Made by a program: the position numbers and the translations under genes. The notes beneath the pieces were generated by a model, which had not been told where the DNA came from, did no database searches, and saw nothing but the letters and a program-made list of their open reading frames with translations. A stretch of DNA of 64,000 bases from Margaritifera margaritifera (lineage: Eukaryota; Mollusca; Bivalvia; Unionida; Margaritiferidae), in NCBI GenBank assembly GCA_029931535.1, contig JAQPZY010000848.1:496001-560000 (forward strand), written 5' to 3'. Positions 11,655-20,834 of this stretch are shown here, piece after piece (position 1 is the stretch's first letter; each line of letters starts with the position of its first letter).

Positions 11655-11780
11655 TTACCCCCACAGCGTGCTGTGTGGGGTTAGAATGTGTGCAATGCAC
11701 ACTATTTAATTTTGTGGTCAAGTGTGTTGCTAGTTTGCAACACACCTGACACGTTAAAGCGTTAAAGAAAACGCTATTTT
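11655..11780. promoter_or_regulatory. Cluster of short perfect hairpins upstream of the leftmost gene
   Basis: Four inverted repeats lie in about 120 bp: CCCCACA/TGTGTGGGG (11658-11680), GTGTGCA/TGCACAC (11688-11702), GTGTGTTGC/GCAACACAC with a 6-nt loop (11722-11745) and AGCGTT/AACGCT (11758-11775). On the minus strand TAAATAG words (11653, 11706) could serve as TATA boxes. A role as operator, replication or packaging site is inference. Confidence 0.5.
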
Positions 11781-12693
11781 CACACCCCACCATCGCTGCA
11801 TGGTTTCCCCACAATTAAGGGGATTCATTGAAGGCGCAATATTGGGGGGGGGGTGTATAAAAGTTTATACCTGTACATAGGACTAGAACCACAATGTGTG
11901 CAGGTATGCAAGTGTGCGCGAAGCGCACTTAAGCAGTCACTATGTTCATGTCTGGAGTGGCAAGCAGCACGGACTAGGCAAGGGAGGCGCGAAGAGTGAC
12001 GGAGAACTGAAACGCCAAGAACGTACATGATCAAATTCTGCCCAGTTAGCTTAGTCGGGCTATCCCTAAAACCAATAATGTGTAAGCCACATATTTAATT
12101 ATGACAATTCTTTGGAGTTACAAATTTCTTTATTTAATCAACCATTCAGTTATACATTTTGCGTACATAGTGTACATAATTTTCCAAAAAATAATACCAA
12201 TAAGTGAGTATAAGTTACTCATATCATTTTAGTATCACACACAGATTACTAAATTAAAGGTTGTATTTTTTGACGGTGGATCAAAATAAGTCAAATTTGT
12301 GTTATAAAGAGTCTAATCAAAAAGGGTTTTCAAAAATTCGAAAGGAAAACCCCATAGAGTCAGGCAATTTTGACCAGTCTGCTCGGGTGGGAGAGCCACT
12401 CCATATGTGGTCTGCTCTCAGGCTCTCCCAGTATCTATCGGCAGGCTGGTTCGTCCGGCTGTCGACAGCAAATCGTCTGAAGAAGGGCTGTTTGTATCGC
12501 CTGTCTCTATGGCTGGGCGCTCGGCGTCCTCCCCGCTCCTTCTTGCATTCAACTCATGGCTTAGCAGGCTACACCTGCTGCGTCGGGGTACTTCCGGAGG
12601 GTCTTTGCCAGTCCTTTGTACTCCTCGACTCAGCTACGGCTCTTTAATGGCGGTGCTTTGGTGATGGGGGTAGGTTGGCTACTGCAGTGCCGT

Positions 12694-12770
12694 ACTGCCA
12701 CGTATCGGCAAGTATGCCCCTGTCTTCCTGTATACCAGTAGCAGGCTGGTCATTACTTGCACGTGGCAGT
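12694..12770. other. Long imperfect hairpin
   Basis: ACTGCCACGT plus GCAAGTA on the left (12694-12714) pair with TTACTTGC plus ACGTGGCAGT on the right (12753-12770), about 17 bp of stem with a small bulge and a 38-nt loop. It lies in the GC-rich block of the accessory region. It could be a structured RNA or a decayed palindrome. Confidence 0.5.
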
Positions 12771-12894
12771 CCGTAGAGTCACAGCTGACCCCCTCCCCTT
12801 CATCCTACCACAGCAGGTGTCGGCGGTATAAGGGACGATCTGACTTGCTGGGCAACTTGCTCCTGACTGGTGATGACGCAACTGGGGAATGAGT

Positions 12895-12940
12895 CGCTTT
12901 ACATGCTGGAAGCACGGACGTGAAAGAAAACATCCCTATT
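12895..12940 (-). promoter_or_regulatory. Shared Polinton promoter block, copy 1
   Basis: The minus strand reads GATGTTTTCTTTCACGTCCG, then TGCTTCCAGCATGTAAAG. It matches the blocks at 13801 and 14500. The TATA-like word is mutated (ATGTAAAG), and the gene it served appears lost. Confidence 0.6.
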
Positions 12941-13278
12941 AAAAATATACAAAATCCTATTACATACAAAAACACAACAAGTGCGCGGACCTAATGGAAC
13001 GAATTTATTTAACATGGGAAGGGGAGTGTTTATAGACACACTCTATACAAACATACACCAAAACATACAAACATATTTGTTTGGGAGGAAAAGGGATTTT
13101 TTTTTTTATAAAACACATACACCAAACACACTCTATACAAACACACAACACACATTCATTTTGTTTTAGAAGGGAATGGATTTTATTTAGTGGGAAAGAC
13201 AAAGACAGACACACACATACACTTAACATACAAACACATATATGGCAAATAAGATTTTTCTTTTCTTGGCAATCGGGT

Positions 13279-13293
13279 GGCCCTGAAAATGCC
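13279..13293 (-). terminator. Histone-type 3' stem-loop (decayed)
   Basis: The minus strand reads AACGGCATTTTCAGGGCCACCC: the loop and 3' arm are intact but the 5' arm is mutated (GGCAT for GGCCC). The purine-rich AAGAAAAGAAAAATC follows. It lies about 80 nt after the stop of the ORF at 13371-13752. Confidence 0.65.
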
Positions 13294-13370
13294 GTTTGGT
13301 TTTTTGTGTGCTACACCTAGCGATGTGGGGACCTCCCAGGTGTGGCCCCACAAGCCGCACATCTCCCACT

Positions 13371-13752
13371 CTATCCATTTCCACCATTGTTGTTGATGGG
13401 AAAGGGAAAGGGGAGTAATGGGAATGGGAGTTCAATGACTTGACGATCCCAATTCTCCGTTTGAGGGATAGTGAAGGTCTGACTTCTTTTCCTCATAATC
13501 ACCCTATGTGCTTGGGGATGTTGTTGTGGAGGCTGCTGTGGCAGTGGCTGTGGTTGTTGTTGCGGCGACTGTGGTGGTGTCCTTGCCATCGGTGTGACGG
13601 CACAGTTAGGCATCATCATCAGATGAAGCCGCACCGCTTCTTTCTTCTCCTCTTTGTTTTTTTCTTCTCATCCATCTCCTCCAGGTCATGTAGCGGCTGC
13701 AGGCAATCTCTAGGTGTTCTCTAAGCTGTCTTAGCTTTTCTCTTTTGTTCAT
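13371..13752 (-). pseudogene. Polinton accessory protein: basic N-terminus, Pro/Gln-rich middle
   Basis: ATG at 13752, about 54 nt after the TATA-like word of the promoter block at 13801-13843. The first 48 codons give a Lys/Arg-rich helical segment (MNKREKLRQLREHLEIAC; WRRWMRRKKQRGEERS) and end at a TAA near an A-run. A one-base shift continues into a Pro/Gln-rich stretch (PPQSPQQQPQPLPQQPPQQH) and a short tail, with a stop at 13371. The two frames are probably one gene broken by slippage. No family is recognised. It ends just before a histone-type stem-loop. Confidence 0.6.
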
Positions 13753-13800
13753 CTTCTTGTGTTGACAAGTCGACGGGGTAGCCTAACTTGTGAACCCACC

Positions 13801-13843
13801 ACTTTATGTACTTAAAGCACTGACGTGAAGGAAAACATCCCTC
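13801..13843 (-). promoter_or_regulatory. Shared Polinton promoter block, copy 2
   Basis: The minus strand carries GGGATGTTTTCCTTCACGTC, then AGTGCTTTAAGTACATAAAG. The ACATAAAG word is a plausible TATA box 54 nt before the ATG at 13752. The TTCACGTC word upstream could bind an ATF/CREB-type factor. Confidence 0.7.
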
Positions 13844-14112
13844 ACACCAGAAAAACATAACCCGCACTACCTCGTCTGACGTCATCAGTTTCTGAATATG
13901 ATGTCATTTTGCCTACAGCCCACAACACATAAAACACACCAAGAACGTGGACCTAAAAGAAAACACTTTTTAATTTTATATTTTTAAAAACACATACGCC
14001 AAACTCTATACAAAAACACACCATACATAGAAGGGAAAGGGATTGTTTTTTTCAAAATGACAAACACAAACATACAGGCAATCCTGGAGTAATCTTTTCT
14101 AGAGATCTGGGT

Positions 14113-14128
14113 GGCCCTTAAAAGGTCC
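14113..14128 (-). terminator. Histone-type 3' stem-loop (one mismatch)
   Basis: The minus strand reads AATGGACCTTTTAAGGGCCACCC: five of six stem pairs, loop UUUA, with the ACCC flank kept. AGAAAAGATTAC follows downstream. It sits about 60 nt after the stop at 14188. Confidence 0.7.
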
Positions 14129-14187
14129 ATTGGGTTTTATGTTTTTGGTGAGTCCATCTTACAGGACACTTCTTCTTCTTCTTCTTG

Positions 14188-14451
14188 TCACAGCTGCTGC
14201 AAGAGTTGTTGTTGTTGCTGTTGTTGTAGCTGCTGCTGTTGTTGCTGCCTTTGCTGCTGCTGCACTCTTTGTTTCTCCTCCCATTCCGCTCTGTCTCGAA
14301 CGATCTCTTCTCTCAGAACTTCTTCCACCAGATCTTGAGCTATTTTCTAAAAGATCATCGACTTCTTCTCTGGGTTCTTCTGAATCAGGTTATGTCTAAC
14401 CCGCTGCATGTTTACCATCGCTTCATTCAGCTTACTAATATTGGCTGCCAT
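14188..14451 (-). pseudogene. Polinton accessory protein: helical repeat plus polyglutamine tail
   Basis: ATG at 14451, about 55 nt after the TATAAAG of the promoter at 14500-14546. The product opens with MAANISKLNEAMVNMQRVRH, has an in-frame TAG at 14347-14349, then IAQDLVEEVLREEIVRDRAE and a Gln-rich tail of about 30 residues, with a TGA at 14188-14190. The first 60 residues match the repeat unit of the gene at 11140-11636 (LxEAxxxMQ ... LVxEVxxEE). It is a predicted coiled coil of unknown function. A histone-type hairpin follows. Confidence 0.7.
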
Positions 14452-14499
14452 GTTGAGGTCTGGACGAGTCAACGAGAGTGACCCGACTGCATACGCCCC

Positions 14500-14546
14500 G
14501 CTTTATATGCTGGAAGCGCGGACTCGATGGAAAACATTTCTCAGAT
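14500..14546 (-). promoter_or_regulatory. Shared Polinton promoter block, copy 3 (TATAAAG)
   Basis: The minus strand reads GAAATGTTTTCCATCGAGTC, then CGCGCTTCCAGCATATAAAG. It has the best TATA box of the three copies and lies 55 nt before the ATG at 14451. Conserved words across copies are ATGTTTTC, GCTTCCAGCAT and TAAAG. Confidence 0.75.
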
Positions 14547-14582
14547 CGATAGAGAGAAATGTGAAAGAGTAGGTTACCTCAG

Positions 14583-14584
<2 letters not shown>

Positions 14585-14650
<66 letters not shown>
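14585..14650. repeat. (GA)n microsatellite
   Basis: About 33 uninterrupted AG units between the promoter block and the 3' end of the protease gene. Confidence 0.97.
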
Positions 14651-14652
<2 letters not shown>

Positions 14653-14816
14653 AATACATTTCATTTTTTTTCAATCCATAAAACAACACAACACCATTGT
14701 TTTCCAAACTCAACATTTTTTTAATACATAAGAAGAAGCTTCTCTGACACAAAATACAAACAAACAAACACACATTTTTTATAAACATGAACATATTTAC
14801 ATGTTTGACAACGTTG

Positions 14817-15343
14817 TTAAATCAAACTGGACTTCCACTGTTCTAATTCATTTTGTCCTCGATGCACACTACGTTTCTGAGCTAAAGACAAGAGATAACC
14901 ATTATGTTCACAAAACCATCTTTCTACTTTGGCATCGATTCTAGCATACTCTCTATCTTAACAAGTCACTAAATGTTCTAAGGGATATCTGAGACTGCAT
15001 TGATGACGAAAATACACACAGTATTGTCCACACACACATAATCTGATCCTTGTAATCTCACATTATTGTATCGAGTGGAGACAGCATTTCTTCTCATACA
15101 GTCAATGATGTCGTCTTCCAAAGGAGGTAATCCATAAGAATCAAATTATTCTTTGGGAAAATACACTGCCACCAAATGGGTTCCTGGTCGATCACTGTCG
15201 TCGGTATTGATGACATAGGCTTGAATGTCTTTAGGTTTGCGATGTGGAAGTTCATCTTTAGCACACACCACAGGATTCCAAGAAGAGGTGTACGAACTGC
15301 GAGTCAACAGGTACTGAAGTTCCCAGGTATCCATGTTTTTCAC
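14817..15343 (-). pseudogene. Adenain-like cysteine protease (Polinton PRO)
   Basis: The family is a C5-type cysteine protease that matures virion proteins. ATG at 15343. The N-terminal 65 codons include AYVINTDDSDRPGTHLVAVYF-type sequence with the catalytic His at residue 56. The Trp that normally follows the His is Leu here. A TAA at codon 66 interrupts it. The frame then continues with FDSYGLPP and, after a frameshift in a GT run near 15035, the catalytic-Cys region CGQYCVYF (15018-15032), another stop near 14955, and a stop at 14817. Domain order and length (~175 codons) fit the family. The start overlaps the end of the neighbouring ORF by 4 nt. Confidence 0.85.
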
Positions 15344-15843
15344 AGGTAATAATAAGTCATCAATTCACACTTGACTTTATGCTTGAATATGTCTGTCAAG
15401 TAAGTGCATGAATCACGGACAGTCTCTATACCCTGTTGCAAGAGAGCTTCGATGCGTTTGGTCTCCAGAGAAGTGAGTGTAGGTGAGGAACGATCCTGCA
15501 AGTCTTTATACCACTTTCTCAACACCTTTTCTTCTGAAATCAGAGACCATGCCTCATCCGGATACTCTTCCAATTTGTCTTCTGCACTCATCATCAAACA
15601 TTTGTCGTGCTGTTTCTGACTCGGATGATTGATTTGACATCCATAACAATGTTCTCTGGTCAGGGCTGTAATTCTTTCAGCTAAATCCGCAGCAAAACGG
15701 GAGACTAAACATTGCATAAATCCAGTAAACGTGGTAACACTTCTGTTCGGACTACATTTCTCTTCTTCTTCACTTGTGGTTTGTGACTGTTCCAGATCAC
15801 AAAATCCCTCATCTTCTATCTCCATAGATTCTTCGTGTTGCAT
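15340..15843 (-). CDS. Conserved Polinton protein of unknown function
   Basis: An intact 167-codon ORF from ATG at 15843. It has an acidic N-terminus (ESMEIEDEGF; TSEEEEK), then a Cys/His motif CYGCQINHPSQKQHDKC that could bind zinc, and a helical C-terminus ending in KVKCELMTYYYL. From memory of Polinton gene neighbourhoods, proteins with the CxGCxxxHPSQ...HxC motif sit between capsid and protease genes in aquatic invertebrate Polintons, but no function is established. The stop overlaps the protease start. It is one of the few unbroken ORFs here, though that may be chance. Confidence 0.7.
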   Translation of the reverse strand: MQHEESMEIEDEGFCDLEQSQTTSEEEEKCSPNRSVTTFTGFMQCLVSRFAADLAERITALTREHCYGCQINHPSQKQHDKCLMMSAEDKLEEYPDEAWSLISEEKVLRKWYKDLQDRSSPTLTSLETKRIEALLQQGIETVRDSCTYLTDIFKHKVKCELMTYYYL

Positions 15844-15848
15844 CTTTT

Positions 15849-16969
15849 CTAATAGTCTAGAATCACTTCTCTCACACTGTTGATTTCTAGAGTATTATCA
15901 AATTCTGCATACAAGATGACGTTCACAGTGTTGGGTAGAGCTGTAGCAAACTGAAGTTCCACACGAAGTTGGCCTGATTTTATAGGGTGGAAATTTCCTT
16001 CGTCGCTGCCTTGGTCGGGAGTGAAATCAAATTCCCACAAAGCATATCCTCCTGCTACTCCTCGCACGAAATACCGTGGCTGCTATTGGTACCTGACTGT
16101 CCTGTGGCTTCAAACAGTAAGATCTCAAGTAATTGTTCTGGGCAAAGTTTGGTTCAAAAGGTCTGGTACACAACGTCTGGACATCTCGAGTGACTTTTAT
16201 CTTGGAGACATTGAAGTGTTGAAAGTCGAAAGGATTTTGATTGATGGCTCTGTTCATTACTGACGATGCCAATGAGTAAACGTTTGGGGAACTGTCTTTG
16301 GAACACATGATCTTCGACGTTGGATCGGAATCCAGAGGCGATGGAAAACGTTTTCACTTCCACACGTCGCACAGGATACTTGGATGTGGTTCTGCTCAAA
16401 GTTTGACTGATGTCGTTGGCAACTTTAGGTAACACTTCTACACGGCGCACGTAAAGTCCGACTTCTTCGATGATGGTTTTGTACTCGTCGGCATTAGCCA
16501 TCAAATGGAAGACGGTACTACTGCAATTCAGTCTCAGGCGTACATCCACTCCGTTTAACAAATACTTGCTTTGCAACCACATGTCCACATGCAAACGATC
16601 CATCAGTTCTAAAGTGCGCCCTTGTTTGATTTTCTTTCGACGCTCGTTAGATCCCACATTGTGAGGATCGTCATCTGCAGTCAACTCTGTGTCGTTGAAC
16701 ATTTCCAAAGTGTCAGGTTTCCATAGCACGGAAGCATCCAGATGGGTGTTCTTGGCTTCTTTTCCGTACGTAAAGAGATTTTCCAAGTAAGCACGGTAAA
16801 GGTAAATATCCCTGCTGCTGCTGACCAGTTTGTTATTTAAGTACAAATCCACTTCGCTGAACAAGGAATGCATGAAATTATTGACGGGAGCTACTCTGGC
16901 ATCGGCCTCAGGTTTGGTGTCGTCCGTTTTGATCACTTTGAGTTTCAGATACAAGTGACTGCTATTCAA
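15849..16969 (-). pseudogene. Polinton major capsid protein (double jelly-roll; 'F54H12.2-like')
   Basis: The product would form the hexon-like capsomer of a virus particle. ATG at 16969 opens a 271-codon frame beginning MNSSHLYLKLKVIKTDD, with the hallmark words VNNFMHSLFSEVDLYLNN and WLQSKYLLNGVDVRLRL. Frameshifts near 16270 and 16120 lead to the frame ending at 15849, which carries the conserved C-terminus (YALWEFDFTPDQ; FATALPNTVNVILYAEFDN). Such proteins are commonly annotated in invertebrates as 'uncharacterized protein F54H12.2' and are known as the Polinton major capsid protein. About 373 codons survive, which is somewhat short. Confidence 0.85.
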
Positions 16970-17755
16970 AATGTAGTTTCCCCGTGACTTTTCCTTTAGT
17001 GAATATAATATTTTGTCCTAGATCTCTTTTTATACTAATGTTGACACTGTCAAAATACGATTTACTGACAGGAAGATAATGAGGATGTACAAATCCACTG
17101 TGAACGTGATACGTGTTCCTCCTTCCTCGTACGCAGCGACGACAGAATCCGCTTTGAAAGAAATGACTCTCAGTAACGGAGCGGCTGTGTTTCCCACCAC
17201 GTTGTACTCCACCACATCGGAGTAAACCAAACAATAAATTCAGTTCATCGTTCAATTCGACCGGGTAACAAAAATCCACCCAAAATGGCAAACAACCTAG
17301 GACAAAAAGTGATGGACAATATTTTGGCGTCCGAAAAATGCATTTTAAGACGGCGAGCAATTTTATTGTACTCGATAAGGACAGTTTTCTTGGCTTTGTC
17401 CAAGGCTTTGCCAAATTGGTCATTGAAAATAGCCGCAATGGTGTCCACCAAATGTTGAGCAATAAAATAATACCCCACAGGAATTCTCATGGTATAGCTA
17501 AGCAAGGAAGGAGGATTGGTGTGTACTGATTTTTTGGATTCGTAAATGTGGGGATCATTTTTGTCCAAGTGTTCTTGCACTGGCTCGTTCAGGATATCCC
17601 CGATGAAGTGTTTTGACCTTCTTTGATATTGAGACTTGCGTTGGATGAATGATTTCTATCAAAGCCACTTCCCAATGAGCTTCGTGATCTAATTGTATCG
17701 ACTGAGGTAATTTGGCCGTGAAACAACATAAGGTATTGTCGGGAAACACATCCAT
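16962..17755 (-). pseudogene. Polinton second capsid-type protein (probable minor capsid/penton)
   Basis: The gene opens at 17755 with MDVFPDNTLCCFTAKLPQSI and HWEVALIEIIHP, a strongly conserved N-terminus in Polintons. It changes frame near 17570 and near 17240, where VVEYNVVGNTAAPLLRV appears, and ends at 16962 with PHYLPVSKSYFDSVNISIKR and GKVTGKLHFE. The stop overlaps the start of the major capsid gene. The assignment as minor capsid (PX/penton-like) comes from gene order and remembered family patterns, and is less certain than membership in the Polinton set. About 262 codons. Confidence 0.65.
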
Positions 17756-17793
17756 AGAACTGTCACTGGGTAAAGTTAAATAAAATTAGTTAT

Positions 17794-18210
17794 TCATAGT
17801 TCCAGGGCTCTGGTGTCCGAGGAGTCACTCGTGGTCAAAGGTGAATGATGTTCAAAATGTTTCAAAAGATGGCTGCTATTGTTGTGACTGGAAAAAGAAT
17901 AACTGGCGTTGGCTGCACCGTTGTGTTGGTTGTTTTTGTTGTTTCTGTCGGTACTATATTTCAAGGATGGACTAGGCAGAAGATAACCGATGCAACTGCT
18001 GAGTAAATTGTTCACAATTGTTTGTCACCTTGTTGCAAACTCATATTGGCAATGGCTGCTACGATGACACAATACGCCACAAAGATTTGGCAGAAAAAGA
18101 CGATTTGATTTTTAGGCACATGTTCTCCGCACCACACCCACAAAGGTTGTTTTTGTAATTCTTGACGAGAGAAACTCTGCGAAAAAGAGGTAGTTGCTGT
18201 GTTGAACGGC
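17794..18210 (-). pseudogene. Polinton small membrane protein
   Basis: Reading from about 18210, one frame gives VPKNQIVFFCQIFVAYCVIV (a hydrophobic helix) and MSLQQGDKQL. After a one-base loss at a former Trp codon it continues as LLSSCIGYLLPSPSLKYS, a second hydrophobic segment, and a polar Ser/Asn-rich tail ending at 17794. Helix, NLSLxxGD, W, LLSSCxGYLLPxP is a familiar pattern of a small Polinton protein of unknown role, probably in the virion membrane or the infected-cell membrane. No clear ATG was found. Its 5' end abuts the integrase stop. Confidence 0.7.
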
Positions 18211-18217
18211 GTGTTTG

Positions 18218-19310
18218 TTACTTCTTCTTTTTATAGTCGTCAACTTTGGAGGCGGCAATCCAAGAATCAAAACTAGGAGGATATCCTTTCCAATGCACTT
18301 TGACTTCTTCTACTCGACGTTTACCCACTTTACGTGTTTTTCGTTCGAGGAGAATCCTTTCGATATCGTACAAGTCGTCTTCTTTCTTGGTCACTCGTTG
18401 TAACTCAGGCAAGTTAAAAGTTCCTTTTAACACTTCTCTGTGCATGTCTTCCAATTTATAGAAAGTTGGATCAAGTCCACGCACTTGTCCAATGACACGA
18501 AACAATTCGATAGTCCAGTTCGGTAAAAAACCTTTGTCAAAAGTGCGTTTCGTTCTTCAATGTGAACCCAATCTCCCGTCTTGAGCACCAGGGTTTTCTT
18601 GTGTCCAATCTGAGGTGCACCAAGCAATCGATCAAACACCCACACTTCGTTTTCAGGGGTGACATCTTCGGGGGCACATCCGATGCTACGATGGTACGAT
18701 TGATTGTAAGCTTTGACCAGACGTGGTAACACGTCGATGTACTTGAGAGTGTCTTGATATGTAAAATATGTCTTTGAAAACGTTTCACTACACTGGTTTG
18801 GTTTCAGGATTTTCAGTGGTAAAAAAAATGTTTCAATTCTTTTTGAAAAGCTTGATTTAGAAATTCGGTGCCTTTGTCTGCCAAAGAGTGAAGACCACTT
18901 TGTTTCAACACTAGTTTTAAAGCGCGTTCTAACTCGGTACTGCTGTTAGAAGTCAAAGGAACGACCCAAGCGAATTTGGAAAACACGTCAATGACACAAA
19001 ACAAATATTTGTAACCATGATTGTACGCTGACAAATGAGAGACATCAACTAAATCTGCTTGCCATTGATGATCGATGCCAGCCACTTTGGTTTGACTTCT
19101 GGAAAAGTTTCGTTGAATGGGTTTGTGTAACGTGTACGTCGATTGTTCTTGTAACCATCGTCGTACTTCTTGCAAGCGTACACTTTTCAATTTGCTTTTA
19201 GTTGCCCGATACAATATTTGAACTCCTCCGTAACCAGCATCATATACAGGATTGTAGTAAATGCTGGCTAAAAGTGTCTCCATGTTTTTACTGCTCAATA
19301 AGTCACCCAC
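18218..19310 (-). pseudogene. Polinton integrase (rve family) with chromodomain
   Basis: A retroviral-type DDE integrase that inserts the element. The first frame (19310-18813) holds the N-terminal part and the core: WQADLVDV with Asp86, CVIDVFSKFAWVVPL, and ADKGTEFLN with the second Asp at 145. After a frameshift near 18810 the region expected to hold the catalytic Glu reads SVVKRFQR, so Glu is replaced by Lys. A further frame change near 18500 leads to a C-terminal chromodomain (VEEVKVHWKGYPPSFDSWI) ending at 18218. Chromodomains at this position are standard for Polinton integrases and help choose the target. The missing Glu and two frameshifts mean no activity. Confidence 0.9.
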
Positions 19311-19940
19311 TGTTCGATACTACTTTTAGAGTCGTGAGGTAGGGGAGGTTTGGACGAAGCTGCTTGACGCCTCTGACGAGCCACATGAGTTGGTTGTGAA
19401 GGGATGGGTTTTTTATGTCGTTTTTTTACTTCTGTCTTGCCTTTTTTCTTTTTTTTTTCTTCTGTTGAAGAAGGGGTGGACATTATATTTTTAACCCAAG
19501 CTTTCATTTCTTTTCGTTGGTGTGTAGGAGAGGGTGTCAACAAGGATGATGTAATCTTACTAGAGATGGGAACAGACGGAGTTTGAAACACTTCTCGTGG
19601 ATCGTCTTCTTCTGTCGTCACCGTGGCGGTGTCTGCTCTTTTGGTGCTTTTAGGACCGCTTTTCATCATGGCCTTGAAATCTCTCAGAGTGAGTTTAGCT
19701 GTTTCGTCTAAAACCTTCTGGTGAAAGAGTTGAAGACGTTGCAATGGTTGACCGTACCGTTGCGATTTTTCTGCTTCTGACAAATCACGTCGATGTCTTG
19801 AGCGATTGTAATTCTTGTTGTAACTGTGACATCTCGTTGAGATTCGGATTGGGAGGTAAATGAAGTATCCGTTGTTCGTACCAACGATGGAGTTCCATCC
19901 ATCGTTTGTAAGTAACTAAAGTCAGTTTCCGTCCTTCCAT
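19295..19940 (-). pseudogene. Conserved Polinton protein next to integrase, function unknown
   Basis: ATG at 19940 (MEGRKLTLVTYKRWMELHRW), then LHLPPNPNLNEMSQLQQELQ. A stop and frameshift lie near 19785, and the product resumes as LSEAEKSQRYGQPLQRLQLF with a Lys/Ser-rich C-terminal half ending at 19295. The 'LTLVPYKRW...LPPNPN' N-terminus is a pattern seen beside Polinton integrases in aquatic invertebrates. It has no assigned role. A coiled coil is likely at the N-terminal end, and the C-terminus is basic and disordered. It overlaps the integrase start by 16 nt. Confidence 0.6.
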
Positions 19941-20012
19941 AAGATCCAAAGGTACAAGTGTGTTGTCTTTCCAAAGAAGGGTGTGGTTTTTATCTTCTTT
20001 TTCTTCCCGTCT

Positions 20013-20435
20013 TTATCGCATGACTCCTCCTAAAAGAGGTCCAGCAATGGTTCCTAACAAAGGAGCTACTATTTTTAACAACGGTTCTATCAGCATGGGT
20101 AGAAATCCTCCTCGTTGCATCGGCATTTTTTCTTTTGACTGAGAGGTATTTTCTTTTTGACCATTTGGTGAAGAACGTTCCGATGTTTTCCTATTTCTGT
20201 TTCTGTATGTTGGACAAAGGTACCGTTCCTTTCAACACATTCAAACAACATTCACACACGGTATCGATGATTTTTGGGGGGGCTGTTGGAATGAGATTTT
20301 TCACATGGGAGGATTGGATTTAGTCAGGACGGACAACAAATCCCAATGTTTGACGAGTCGATGTAGAAGTCCTTTTTTGGTTTTGCCTTGCTTGGGACGA
20401 CTAGGGTGGTGGTGATGTGCACTTTTGGGGGCCAT
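20013..20435 (-). pseudogene. Small Polinton virion-type protein with hydrophobic C-terminus
   Basis: ATG at 20435 (MAPKSAHHHHPSRPKQGK; LLHRLVKHWDLLSVLTKS), TGA near 20331, then after a frame change DTVCECCLNVLKGTVPLS and, in a third frame, GGFLPMLIEPLLKIVAPLLG to the stop at 20013. The order ECxLNxLKGxVPL, basic region, GGFLPxL is a recurrent pattern in Polinton and adintovirus small proteins that have been compared with adenovirus minor virion proteins. That comparison is inference here. The hydrophobic C-terminal helix could be membrane-active or bind capsid. Confidence 0.6.
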
Positions 20436-20488
20436 CTTTGGTGTCAGGAGTAAAAATAGAGCTGAGGTCACTCGGAGGTCACACTTTT

Positions 20489-20797
20489 TTATACTGGAAC
20501 TCGTCTCCACTGATGGTCAGCGCTGCGTACCAACTTTGTAACAGGCACCACTCGACGTTGAGGTGCTTTCAATGGACAAAATCGTGTCAGTTCTTGTTTG
20601 GATAAATCCAGTAAACTTTGTAACACGTCTGTTCTGTCTTGGACTTGGGTTTTAGGTAAGGCCACTTTTTTAGCGGCAGCCGCAGTGGCCAGAGCAGTCG
20701 AAGTAGAGGCCCCCGGAGAAGTGACTTTCGAAATAGGTTCCATTTTTGCATCAAATTAGGAAGCACGGGTCTTAAATCAGGTTTGGCAGGCATCATC
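20489..20797 (-). pseudogene. Small Polinton ORF, unknown
   Basis: A start at 20797 (MPAKPDLRPVLPNLMQK) shifts frame near 20745 into an Ala/Ser/Thr-rich stretch and then VQDRTDVLQSLLDLSKQEL and a basic C-terminus, with a stop at 20489. No family is recognised. It lies between the small virion-type gene and the basic core-type gene, all on one strand, so it is probably another late gene. Confidence 0.4.
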
Positions 20798-20834
20798 ACG
20801 AAGGACAAAGAAGAAGAAGAAGAAGAAGTGGCCG

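Larger units (their letters stand above)
11781..13250. other. Polinton accessory region without an intact gene
   Basis: A GC-richer block at 12360-12900 probably held another minus-strand accessory gene. The shared promoter block sits at its right edge (12895-12940), but the expected reading frame is broken and no histone-type hairpin is seen to its left. One minus-strand frame near 12600-12430 is acidic and low-complexity. The stretch 12960-13250 is a CA-rich tail with TCTATACAAACACAC words that is also present at 13920-14090, so neighbouring cassettes are duplicates. Confidence 0.45.

Noticed and set aside
14111..14481. Cys-, Val- and Leu-rich plus-strand ORFs
   Set aside because: They are antisense shadows of the polyglutamine-coding minus-strand gene.
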